Shown here: piece by piece, positions 54,201 to 64,000 of the stretch
Layout: the number at the start of each line of letters is the position of its first letter
Position numbering within the stretch: the first letter of the stretch is position 1
DNA from: Stagonosporopsis chrysanthemi
Taxonomy: Eukaryota > Ascomycota > Dothideomycetes > Pleosporales > Didymellaceae
DNA length: 64,000 bases
Reading direction: 5' to 3'
Assembly: GCA_022560025.1 (NCBI GenBank)
Contig: JAFISE010000054.1
Span: forward strand, 1-64,000
The notes under the pieces: generated by a model
Told to the model about the DNA's origin: nothing
Database searches by the model: none
What the model saw: only the letters and a program-made list of their open reading frames with translations
Translations under genes and position numbers: made by a program

Positions 54201-54779
54201 CACGACAACCGCGAAGTTGAGAGTGCCGGACTTTCGATGTGCTTCGAGTTGGTGTCCAACATGTCGGAGACGGACGAGCAGACATGCAATGCCTTCTTCC
54301 AGACCTTCTTCACCACCATCCTGCAGGATGTGTTCTTCGTTGTGACCGACAGCGACCACAAGGCCGGCTTCAAATCACAAGCTATGCTGCTGGCCAAGAT
54401 GTTCTGGTTGGTCGACTCGGATAAGCTGCGAGGCCCTATCTACACCTCACCAGACATGGCCCCGGCCGGCACACCGAACCGCGAGTTCCTGCGAAACTTT
54501 GTTGGCAACCTGCTAGCTACCGCCTTCCCCAACCTTCAGACGGCGCAGATTGCGGCGTTCATCGACGGACTATTCGCCACAAACGCGGATCTCAACCGCT
54601 TCAAGGTCATTCTTCGTGACTTCCTCATCTCTCTGAAGGAGTTCTCTGGTGACAATGCCGAGCTCTTCGCCGAGGAGCGTGAGCAAGCGGCCAAGCAGGC
54701 GAAGGATGAAGAGCGTGAGCGTGCCATGAAGGTTGGCGGTCTTCTTAAGCCTTCTGAGATGGACGACGACGAGTTGTGA
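51202..54779 (+). CDS. crm1: Exportin-1 / CRM1 nuclear export receptor
   Basis: Seven exons: 51202-51267, 51336-51365, 51422-51494, 51552-51623, 51673-53414, 53464-53907, 53988-54779; 1072 aa, in frame, normal length. The importin-beta N-terminal region is present (ATLNQFKENPDAWLLVDKIL, YIGLQVLDNVIMTRWKVLP) with the CRM1-specific HEAT repeats. The NES-groove segment reads LLGLTEMKRGKDNKAVVASN, followed by IMYIVGQYPRFLKAHWKFLK and FMHETHEGVQDMACDTF. Residue 525 is Thr where human CRM1 has the leptomycin-B-reactive Cys528. The acidic C-terminal tail ends MDDDEL. It exports leucine-rich NES cargo with RanGTP through nuclear pores. The 5' end is cut by four short introns, the rest is nearly uninterrupted. 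Confidence 0.96.
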
Positions 54780-56604
54780 CTTAACGTTGAGTTGGATACG
54801 AACGTAGCCACGCGCACGCCTTTTGATCGCACTGCGACGCACACTACGGACACGAACAATGCCGACGACTGGTGGGCGGACGTACTATGAGTGTTGAGCA
54901 CGACAGCTGGAGTCGTGCCTGCATGGTGCAATGCATTTGATTTCTCACCAAAGATCACGCAGATCTAGCGGTCTAATACCCAATAGACCTTTCTGTTTCT
55001 GGTTTGGCATGCAGCGGGTTGCGGGGCTGGAGGAAAGGTCTTTGATTTGCGCAAACGATAAAAGCATAGGACAGGAGGGGACATGCAGGGCCTTCTAGAT
55101 ATCCTGCGTTGACGGCCGCACGAAGATAGGAATTGAGAACGTTCCATGAACTGTAGCCCTGTTTGGATTGCCTTTTGAGTGATGTATTAGACTCTGCCTT
55201 GGTTTATGTCTAGCTTGTGGTGTCGACCCAGGCAGATGGTTGGCGTGACGCCGCCGTGACTTGATGAAGTGCCGTACCCGCCATGGCGTCCGTGGGCTCT
55301 TTACATACGCGACGTGAGCGGCAGCGGAAGGATACGCTATGCGATGTCGTGCGTAGCATGCAGGGGAGCAGTACGCAGAATGACGGCATTGAGTGCCGAC
55401 AGATGTATATCACAGTGACAGTCTTGCGCTGGAGGTTGGCACGTCTACCGATTCTTCCCAAGATGTGCTCTGGCCAATGAGATGCAAGTAGTGACTTGCC
55501 AAATCGAACCAGGCCTGCGCATGAGAGCTAGGTCGAGGCTGTTCATCGTGCATGTCGCTGCCCCGTATGCCGATATGCCACATCCATCGCGCATAGCATG
55601 GGCCCTCCAGATCGGGGCTATCCCGCCGGCAGAATTGTAGAAACTCCTGAACTTTCCGCCGCTGAGCCGTGCGAACCTGCGCTGAGCGAGAGAGAGACCC
55701 CGACTCGAGCGAGGTTACAGCCATAGTGGGCCGGGCTGCCTCGCGCGGCTGCGGTTGCCTTCTGCTGGCGTGCGCTGAGGCTTGTTTCGACGTGCCGGCA
55801 GCGGGAAAGTTGCCGCATGGAGCTAGTCGTGGCCCTTTGCGCTGCGCAGGCTGTATTATGTAATGCGGCGGGCAGCAAAGATGAAGAAATCCGCAACGAC
55901 GACCTGCTGCAACTGGCCCCGAGCGTGTCCCGTTCCTACAATACACGCTCAGCACGCTACCTCGCTTCGAGCCAGCGGATCCCATTGTAGTCCACGCAGC
56001 ACCCCTGTTCCTGCGCGGCGGTGGACCCCCTTGCAAGAGACCTGTGTGTTCCTCTGCACGCACGGGGTCGCAGCGCGCGCTCTCATTGGCCGTTTGCGGC
56101 AACTCTCCAGCGACTGCAAGAACAACATCTCAGCGGGCAGCGTGCACAACCTCGTGGCCCTCTTATAATGTACCGTCGGCAACACAGCAGTGCCTGGCCC
56201 TCATTCGTCGCGTGTCGGAGCACAACCAGCCCCGGTGCCACCAGCACCACGCGCGCCTCTGCAGCACGCCGCTCAACCTAGCGCGGCACCCTGCTGCTGC
56301 ACGCTTGGGTGACTTCAGTTCTTGAAACTTCTACCAACTACGCACGTCCGCCGTCTAGGAGGCGCCCCAGGAGCCTCACTGCGCTCACTGCGAAGTGTTT
56401 GCTCTTGTCCGCCCCCGCCGCCGCATGGGCGCCTGCCGACACCCGTGATATTACACGTTTGGCCATTGTCCATCCTGTATGGGCAGATCTGCACCCAGAC
56501 CCATCCCAGACCCATACCAAGATTTACTCGCTTGTGCGGTACACGCGCATCGCCTTTGAGCCTTCGCAAACACCGCTGCTCAATCATCTCAGCCGGCTAC
56601 CACC
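54780..56604. other. 1.8-kb intergenic stretch, pho81 upstream region
   Basis: Downstream flank of crm1 and a long 5' region for pho81. A CACGTT hexamer (56454-56459), a variant of the Pho4/NUC-1 core, lies about 150 bp upstream of the pho81 start. Frames of up to 230 codons (minus strand, 55410-56102) show no domain. Confidence 0.5.
56454..56459 (+). promoter_or_regulatory. Possible Pho4/NUC-1-type site (CACGTT)
   Basis: A single CACGTT in TTACACGTTTGG, about 150 bp before the pho81 start. Pho4-type bHLH factors bind CACGTG and CACGTT upstream of phosphate-regulated genes. One hexamer is expected often by chance, so this is a weak call. Confidence 0.25.
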
Positions 56605-59600
56605 ATGTATGTCATGCCCCTCCTATGGAGACCCTTCAACTCCGCCCCCGTGGCGTCGTGAGGAAGACTGCATCAAGCACCAGCTTGGCCTCCAAAGACG
56701 AGACGACTGACTCTGCTCGCTTTTCTAGGAAGTTCGGCAAGCACATCCAGAAGCGGCAGCTGGAGATTCCAGAATATGCCGCCAGTTTTGTCGACTACAA
56801 GGCGCTCAAGAAGGTGAATTTGGTATTGATGGATGGTATCTTCATGTGTGCTGATGTGTCTGTAGCTTATCAAGAAGCTTAGTAGCACGCCAGTGATTCC
56901 TGCGCTGGGCGACAGTAGCCATGGGCACGAAGCACTAGACCCGCAGACATCTCTGCAGGCGAACAAGGCCACATTCTTCTTCCGCGTGGTATGCATATGC
57001 CGTGTCTCCTAACGAGGCCTCCTGCTTATAGTGCCAGGAACGAGAGCTAGAAAAAGTCAACACATTCTACCTCCAGAAGGAGGCGGAGCTTCGCCTGCGA
57101 CTGACAATGCTCCTGGACAAGAAGCGGGTCATGCAGCAGCATCCGCAGTCGGTCTCCAAGACATCTTCGCGGTATATTGCTCTCGAAGAGGGCCTAAAGC
57201 AGTTTAGCACAGACCTTAACAAGCTCGAGGTGATTGGTCTCCGAAGTCTTGGGTTGCCGAGCTAACCTGTACTAGCAATTTGTGGAAGTGAACGAGACGG
57301 CGTTCTCGAAGATCCTGAAGAAGGTTTGCACTCCCCCCCCACCACACATCACACTATGCTAACATTTGCAGTGGGATAAGACGTCGAAGGTTTGCCGCCG
57401 TTTCGGACACAACCATGCACACACTGACTCTGTGCTAGTCCCGGGAAAAGCAGCTCTACCTATCGAGAGCTGTCGAGGTACAGCCATGCTTCAACCGCGA
57501 AGTCATCAGCACCCTTTCCGATCAGGCGACCCAAGCACTCCTCGACTTTTCTGGATGGGCAGATGGTGAAGGAGTGCAAGCGCCGCAGCCGACCGCAGAA
57601 CCCAGGATCTTCGAGCCCCTGATCGAAGCGAATCTCGAGCTCGACAACCAGTTCATCCAAGCCATCAATATTGCGAACGTATCGAAGATCCACGAATGTC
57701 TGACACGTTTATCGAACCTGCCCGACGCCAGGGAACACATCTCGCGAGCCTTCCTGAGCACAGTCGCCGAAGCGCCAGAGGAGGCGCTGAAGATTGTACT
57801 CGACTCCAATCACGTCAACTTGAAGCAAGAAGATGAGATCAATGAGCGCAACTGCCTCCACAAGGCAGCTATCAGCGGACGTCTAGAGATTGTACGGCTT
57901 GGGCTTGCGAGTGACGTCGATGTACACGCGACAGATGTGTATGGGCGGGTGCCTTTACACTATGCGTCTATGCACGGCTATGTTGAGCTTGTCCAAGCAC
58001 TGATTGACGCCGCCCCAGATACCGTAAACTTTCGCGACCAAGACAGCTTCACTCCTTTGATTCACGCAATCGTCCGCTCGCAATTACAATGCGTGCAAAT
58101 ATTGCTGTCCAGAGGCGCCGACATGAGCCGTATTGGCCCAGGCGAGCATATCCCGCTGAACCTCTGCTGTCAGTACGCTTCGTTGGAGATTATGGAGCTG
58201 CTACTCCAAGGGTCAGCCGAAATGCTTCCCGATGCAGAGGGGTTATATCCACAACACTTGGTAGCACGATCTGGGAAAACACCGGAGATGCTGCTCTTAC
58301 TGCAGAAGTATGGCGCCGACCTCAATCAGCCCGACAAACTCTACCAGTGGACACCCATATTCCACGCAGCGAGCGAGGGGCATGTTGGATGTCTCAAGAC
58401 TCTTCTCGAATGCGGCGTCGATGTCGACATTGTCGATGAAAAGGGCTTGTCTGCCATGTACTACGCGACCTGGGAGGGGCACCTCGAGTGCATGACGCTG
58501 CTCGCTTTGGTGTGCCGTGGAGTAGGCTTGAAGACGCAGAACCAGGTGTCACCGCGGATAAACACACTGCAGCCAATGTCTAGCACAGCACCGGGGCCGA
58601 TGGACCTTGAGCTGGGCGACCCAGATGGAATTCCGGAGTTTATTCTTCCCCCACCGATCATACCCTTCCGTAGATATGGCCACAACTTCCTGGACACGAA
58701 GACGTTTGTAGTCATCAGCTTCGAGAAGGTTGGAGATGAAGCGATACGATTCTACAACGATCAGAAATACCCCGCGGCACGACTCACAATCTCTTCAAAA
58801 AGCTCGGATCTTATACCTAGAAACATTCTTCTACCGGTGCAGGATGAGTTCAAGGTCATCTCCTTCCAGATTGAGAATCTGGAGGCCTTCTCTATCGACT
58901 TCGATGTATACCCAACGATCGGCTCGAAAGTCATTGCGCGCAGCGTAGCATCTCGAAAAGTTTTCACAGAACGGTCGAAGAGCACTGGGAGGTGGCATTT
59001 GGAACTCTTCGACCCACGATTACGGGCGATTGGCCAGATTGCTTTTGACTTCCAGGTTGTCAAGCCGTTCCACGGCATCCCGCTCGAGATCACACATTTC
59101 GCTACATACTGGAAGGCTACAAGTCAGGACGACAACCAGCCTCACACTCTGATCACTGGCTCAAGCCTGTCTGGGGAGTACGTCCGTCTGTTTGTGCAGC
59201 TCACAGCGGATGGCGTTCCCGTACTGTACCCGAGATGGAAAATCAACCACGCGGGGCTTGAGGTGCCGGTCAATATTCTCACATACTCACAGCTTGCAGC
59301 TATCGGTGCACAGCAAAATGCAACAACCGCGGCGCAGCTTTCCGGCCTCAGAAATGCGACTTTGAACGACATCTCACACATTCACCAAGCGCTGGCGTCT
59401 TCTTTCATCACATTGGAGGAAGCGCTCTCATTGCTGCCGGCCCATATACATGTCGAACTGCATGTGCTCTTCCCGTCAAGGCTGGAGGAGGAGCGACTCA
59501 AGCTCGGTCCAACACACGACATGAACGAGTTCGCGGACAGGATCCTATCAGTTGTGTTCGAGCATGCGCGCGCACTTAGAGTGCAGGGCGCGGGGGAGAT

Positions 59601-60090
59601 TGACGGCACATTGCGCAGTGTGGTCTTTACTTCATTTAACCAGGACATTTGCACTGTGATCAACTGGAAACAGCCGAACTGTGAGTCCACCCAACGAGTA
59701 CTGGAGAAAGATATACTGACACAGACATTAGATCCAGTCTTCCTCTGCAACGAGCTCGGCGCCGACTCAGCCAAATCGCCCTCCGGCCGACACACGGTTC
59801 AGAGCTCAGGCCGCACCATTGTCTCGGTCAAAGAAGCCGTCCAGATAGCGCGCGACAACAACTTCATGGGCCTCATCTGCAGTTCGCGACTGCTTGACCT
59901 TGCTCCGGCACTCATCGAGAGCATCAAGACGGCGGGCCTGGTGCTTGTGAGCGACATTACGGACAGTGTAGCGGACAACGGGGTGGGACTGCATGTTGCG
60001 CAGCCGAGGAGACACAGGACGCCAGACGGTGTGGATGGGTTCTTGAGGGGCAATGGGGTGCTGTGCTTTAATGAGACGGTGGATATGTAG
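56605..60090 (+). CDS. pho81: Phosphate-system CDK inhibitor Pho81 / NUC-2 (SPX-ankyrin-GDPD-like)
   Basis: Eight coding exons: 56605-56606, 56729-56813, 56866-56988, 57032-57229, 57276-57323, 57372-57389, 57439-59680, 59732-60090; 1024 aa, in frame. The start codon is split: AT in exon 1 and G in exon 2, giving MKFGKHIQKRQLEIPEYAAS, the standard SPX start. SPX domain ~1-175 (YKALKKLIKKLSS, FFFRVCQERELEKVNTFYLQ, SREKQLYLSRAVEVQPCFNR). Ankyrin repeats ~288-515 (NCLHKAAISGRLEIVRLGL, GRVPLHYASMHGYVELVQAL). A GDPD-like C-terminus ~720-1024 lacks the HRG and HD catalytic motifs, so no enzyme activity is expected. Pho81/NUC-2 senses inositol pyrophosphate through SPX and inhibits the Pho85-Pho80 kinase under phosphate starvation. 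Exon 6 is only 18 nt. Confidence 0.93.
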
Positions 60091-60600
60091 GAATTGGAGC
60101 TACGTCATCGGGCGACTATGGAGTAGAGCAAGGCGATGGGTTGTCAGGGACATTTCCAGCATGGAGGATTTTTGAGTTTCTGAGAAATCATGTGTTATGC
60201 TGCTACGGAGGATTTTTCGAGCATCGGTCCGGCGATAGAAGACGGTGTTTTTGCTGCTGTTATAGACTGCTTTTCTCAGTACGGTCAGAATGGGATACCT
60301 CAGACGCAGAGTCGGATAAGGGTTGTATGACAGGGGTATCGATATGTAAACCAAAGACTAGACATCTAGTTTCCTCAAGCGAATCCAAAGGCTCGTTGGT
60401 ATGTGAAGCATTGCATATGCAAGGCTACCACGCCACACGCATCCGGCATGTCCGAATCTGCGATAGTGGCTCAGCTCCGAGAAAATGTCGGGATGGACGA
60501 CAACGACATCACTTGCAATCCAGGTCTGTCCTTCTCGTTTTGTCGCGTTCGAGCGATATAGACTTTTCCTTTAAGACGACAATGAGCGCGTAGTCCTGTA
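60091..60600. other. Intergenic gap, pho81 / ADCK1-like gene
   Basis: 510 bp; pho81 3' flank and promoter of the next gene. Nothing else recognised. Confidence 0.6.
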
Positions 60601-62491
60601 ATGTCTGCTTCTGTCCTTTCTCCTTTCCTCCGCCGCGGCGGCGCGGGAGCACGAGCTTCGCCAACTACGCCATGGACCTGTCGCACATGCCTTCAGTCGC
60701 AGCGCCGGACTCTGCTGCAGCAGCGCAATACATTCGCCAGCAATGCGGAAACGGCGACACAATCGGGGTTCAGGGGCGGCAAGAAGAGGCGGCGACTGCT
60801 GGTGCTGGGAGGCGGCGTTGCTGTCGGCGCGGCCGTCGTCACGCTCAATGAGGACGCGAAGCATGCGTGGTCGGCGGCGCAGAGGACATATCGCGTTGCG
60901 TCGACACTGGCGCTGAACATCAAGGAGTACGACACGGTGCGATGCGACGCAGTTGGCGCCCACTGACGCACACAGCTACCGCGACACGCTCAAGCACGAC
61001 GCCGACGCCGACTACCAGGACCAGCTCAAGGCATGTCACCTGCGCTGCGCAAAGCGCACCCTCCGTACGCTCGAGAGCAATGGCTCCATCTTCATCAAAC
61101 TCGGCCAGCACCTCAGCTCCATGAACTACCTGCTGCCCAACGAGTGGTGCGATACCTTCATCCCGCTCCAGGACAAATGCCCCGTCTCGTCCTTCGAGTC
61201 TATCCAGGAGATGGTCCTCAAGGACACCGGCCGCCCGCTGTCCGATTTCTTCTCTGAATTCGACGAGCGCCCCATCGGCGCCGCCAGTCTCGCCCAGGTC
61301 CACCGCGCCACCACCACCGACGGCCAGAAGGTCGCCGTCAAGGTCCAGCACCCGGCCCTCGACGAGTGGTCCAAGCTCGACCTGGCCCTGACCTCCTTCA
61401 CCTTCCGCACCCTCAAGCGCTGGTTCCCCGAGTACGATCTGACCTGGCTGTCCGAGGAGATGGAGGCCTCGCTCCCCCAGGAGCTCGACTTCGCCCTCGA
61501 AGGCCGCAACGCTACCCGCGCCCGCGCCTACTTCGCCCACGTCCCCTCGTCGCCCGTCGTCATCCCCCAGGTCATGTGGGCCAAACGTCGCATCCTCGTC
61601 ATGGACTTCATCTCCGGCGCGCGCCCAGACGACCTCGCCTACCTTGACGCCCACCACATCGACCGCGACGATGTCTCCGCCGCCCTGGCCCGCATCTTCA
61701 ACGAAATGATCTTCGGCTCCGACGCGCCCCTGCACTGCGACCCCCACGGCGGCAACATCGCCGTCCGCCACAACCCCACCCGCTGGGGTGGCCCCAATTT
61801 CGACATCATCCTCTACGACCACGGGCTCTACCGCGACATCCCCATGCGCCTGCGCCGCGCGTACGCAAAGCTCTGGCTCGCGGTGCTGGACGCCGACGAG
61901 GCGGGCATGCGGCAGTATGCGTACGAAACGGCGGGCATCAAGGACGAGCACTTCCCGCTGTTTGCGAGCGCCATCACGGGGCGCGACTACACGGTGCTCA
62001 CCCAGAAGGACACGGGCGGCGTGGCGTCGAGCCGCACCAGCGCGGAGAAGAAAGTCATCGGCGATGCCCTGGGCGAGGGGCTGCTGGAGAACCTGATCCA
62101 GCTGCTGGGCCAGGTGCCGCGCGTCATGCTGCTGATTCTCAAGACAAACGATCTGAGTACGTCCCCTACGTTGCCCTGTCTTAATCACTCGCACTAATAC
62201 CCCCCCGCAGCCCGCTCCCTAGACGAAGGCCTCCAAACGCGCCAAGGCCCCCTGCGCACCTTCCTGATCCTCGCCCGCTACGCCTCGCGCACCGTCTACC
62301 TCGAAGCCCTGGAGCAGATCCACGCACGCGGCAGTTTCCTGTGGCCCGCAAATTTCCTCGCGTGGCTGCGCGCGTGGACTAGACATGCAAGAGTGGAAGT
62401 GCAGCTCAGTGCGTATGAGGGGTGGTTGAAAGTAAGGGCGTTGGCGGGGTTGCGGGCGAAGAGCGTGGGGAGGGATAGTTTTAGGGCGTAG
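60601..62491 (+). CDS. Mitochondrial ABC1/ADCK1-family atypical kinase (Mcp2-like)
   Basis: Three exons: 60601-60926, 60976-62156, 62211-62491; introns 49 and 54 nt; 595 aa, in frame. A basic, Arg-rich presequence and one membrane segment (RRRLLVLGGGVAVGAAVVTL, about 62-81) suggest the mitochondrial inner membrane. The UbiB/ABC1 kinase core follows: FIKLGQHLSS (KxGQ motif), IGAASLAQVHRA (Ala-rich loop replacing the P-loop), KVAVKVQHP (Lys), LPQELDFALEGRNA, LHCDPHGGNIAV (catalytic loop) and IILYDHGLYRDI (DFG position reads DHG). Yeast Mcp2 (YLR253W) is tied to mitochondrial lipid homeostasis and human ADCK1 to mitochondrial structure; orthology to that branch rather than Coq8 is inferred from the KLGQ-type motif and overall resemblance. 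Confidence 0.9.
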
Positions 62492-62970
62492 GCGGGGAGG
62501 GGCAAAGGGATTGTGAGGAGGCATGGGTGGAGTTGATGGAGTGGAGCAGAGCAGAGCAGAGCATAGCATGGCAGAGTAGAGCAAAACATAGCAGAGCAGA
62601 GCATAGCATAGCAGAGCATAGCAGAGCATAGTAGAGCATAGCAGAGCATAGCAGAGCATCCATCCCAACCGTCCCTGCTACTCTGCAAGGAATTCCCCTT
62701 CTTACTTCCCCAGGCAACCCGCCATTCTCCGTGCGTTCGTGCACGCAGTTCACATCTCATCTGCTCATCTGCTCATCTGCTCATCCGGCCAGCATCGTGA
62801 AGGCAGATCAACTAGACTAAGAAGGGGGATGGACCACGGCAGTTATAGTGGCTTCACCTTCACCTCCACATTCACCATCACCATCACCGCGCACAGACTT
62901 CCCAACTCCAACCCCCACTGCCCCCGACTTCCGACCCTCAACCACCACTCCAGCAAACGCCGCCGCAGCA
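62492..62970. other. Intergenic gap, ADCK1-like gene / BTB paralogue E
   Basis: 479 bp; contains the minisatellite below, a short (TCATCTGC)n run near 62756-62782 and a C/A-rich leader for the BTB gene. Confidence 0.6.
62543..62660. repeat. Degenerate 5/10-bp minisatellite (AGCAGAGCAT)n
   Basis: About twelve units built from GCAGA and GCATA pentamers, e.g. GCAGAGCATAGCAGAGCATA, downstream of the ADCK1-like gene. Confidence 0.9.
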
Positions 62971-63812
62971 ATGGACGTAGTCACGCAGCGCCACGGGTAA
63001 GTCCCGCACGTACCCAACAAGCAACCAACAGCACCCAGCACCTAACCTCCCCTTTGGCAGAGGACTGATGCGCGACGACGTTATCAGGCTGGAAATCAGC
63101 AGCGCCCGCATCGAATACTTTGTGCACCCGGGCCTGCTGCTGCAGCACTCTGCGTACTTCGCGCGGGCGCTGAACGGCAAGTGGAAGGAGGCGGCGGAGC
63201 GGGCCATCTGCCTGGCCGACGTCGAGTGCAAGACGTGTGAGTGAGCAGTTGTGGCGCGCGCGCGCGCTCGTGCGCGTCAGAGGGGTCTGTCTCGCGCTGA
63301 CTGTGTGCGCAGTCGATGTTTTCCTCGAGTGGCTGTACACGCAGCGCTATCCGGCGGCCGACCGGTTCCACAAGCCCAGCAACTCATACGTGAGCGCAGA
63401 GCTGGCGCGGCTGCAGGCGTGCGAGTTCGGTGACCGGTTCGTAGCTCCTGAGTTTCGTGCGGCGGCCGAGAACGCACTGATCGATCGTTTAGTTGTCGCC
63501 AACGCGGCGCCGTACTACGAGACCATCATCTATGCGTACGAGCATCTGCCGTCCAACAGCCCGGTTCTGCAAGCCTTGATTGATGCGCACTGCTGTTGGT
63601 GGGACGAGTCTGCAGACACTGAGGCGAACGGAGAGCTCGAGCTTCGATCCCAGCTCCCACACGACTTCCTGCTTGGCGTTGCGTTGAGGTACTCGCAACT
63701 GCACCGCAGCCGCAAGAAGCGGTTGAATCGGTGTGACTATCACATGCACGCCCCGGACGACGAAAGGGGAGACAGGTGCCGGATAGCGCGGGTTGATGGC
63801 TTTTCGAGATGA
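62971..63812 (+). CDS. BTB/POZ domain protein, dispersed paralogue E (intact)
   Basis: Three exons: 62971-62996, 63061-63236, 63313-63812; introns 64 and 76 nt; 233 aa, in frame. BTB domain: DDVIRLEISSARIEYFVHPG, LLLQHSAYFARALNGKWKEA, ICLADVECKTFDVFLEWLYT. The C-terminal half has GDRFVAPEFRAAAENALIDR, LPHDFLLGVALRYSQ and CDYHMH. Exon sizes (26/176/500) and intron phases match array copies A and B (50/176/548 and 26/179/485), so it belongs to the same subfamily although it lies 24 kb away on the opposite strand. Function unknown; no substrate-binding domain beyond BTB. Confidence 0.85.
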
Positions 63813-64000
63813 AGGGTCGATTCGGCGGCTTCACCATAGTACGATGCATCATAAAGTGCGTATCTGGACTGCTCACGAAACATGGCAGAGCCACCATGCT
63901 GACCAAGACGAGAGCGAGAGACCTAAGATTGAGAAGCGGTAAGACACGAGGACTAGACAAATTCGAAAATTGCTGAGTTAAGTGGAGCATCGTATTGAAT
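63813..64000. other. 3' flank of BTB paralogue E
   Basis: 188 bp to the window end; nothing recognised. Confidence 0.6.

Noticed and set aside
55410..56102. 230-codon minus-strand frame upstream of pho81
   Set aside because: No domain or fungal-gene leader; composition typical of random GC-rich sequence.
60920..62194. 424-codon minus-strand frame
   Set aside because: It is the antisense shadow of the ADCK1-like kinase, whose motifs on the plus strand are clear.

Overview
This is filamentous-ascomycete (Pezizomycotina) nuclear DNA, most likely a dothideomycete. It has many spliceosomal introns of about 45-60 nt with GTRNGT donors and CTRAY branch sites. The gene content is fungal throughout: a HET-domain gene, a Pth11-like rhodopsin domain, a CFEM-like GPI protein, NUC-2/Pho81, HulA/Rsp5, a SUR7/PalI protein, Ypi1, Dad2 and shugoshin. 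Intergenic stretches are long and rich in simple repeats. The contig begins with a poly-C run and holds one 10-N gap (28895-28904), also flanked by poly-C.

Layout. 0.8-9.1 kb: mitochondrial PPR protein (-) divergent from splicing factor Cwf18 (+), then a zinc-knuckle protein (-) divergent from an R3H-SUZ RNA-binding protein (+); four RNA-biology genes in a row. 10.9-12.9 kb: a HET-domain gene with one in-frame TAG. 14.9-20.3 kb: a single-pass membrane protein (-), a 2.7 kb gene-poor stretch, and PP1 inhibitor Ypi1 (+) with a GC-AG intron. 20.7-26.2 kb: SCPx-type thiolase (-) and a 934-aa protein (-) that joins a seven-TM fungal rhodopsin/Pth11-like domain to a complete FucP-type MFS transporter. 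28.4-33.9 kb: a small ORF, the assembly gap, a CFEM-like GPI protein (-) and the C2-WW3-HECT ligase Rsp5/HulA (-).

35.2-39.1 kb: four tandem BTB/POZ genes (-) in graded decay: one intact, one with a single nonsense codon, one with a nonsense codon and an internal deletion, one truncated. An intact paralogue with the same intron layout lies at 63.0-63.8 kb on the other strand. 39.5-43.4 kb: SUR7-type protein (-), cyclase/formamidase-like enzyme (-), four-TM membrane protein (+). 43.6-46.7 kb: shugoshin (-) and DASH subunit Dad2 (+) share a 294-bp divergent promoter with a forkhead-like site. 48.0-62.5 kb (+): kelch-repeat membrane protein, exportin-1/CRM1, Pho81/NUC-2 (start codon split by an intron) and a mitochondrial ABC1/ADCK1-like kinase.

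Exon-intron models were built by hand from splice signals and family alignment remembered from knowledge. Every intact multi-exon model given closes in frame. No tRNA, rRNA, CRISPR array or transposase was recognised. The strongest candidate for something new is the rhodopsin-FucP fusion. Next come the decaying BTB array and the nonsense codons, which are all explicable as CAR to TAR changes (RIP-like).
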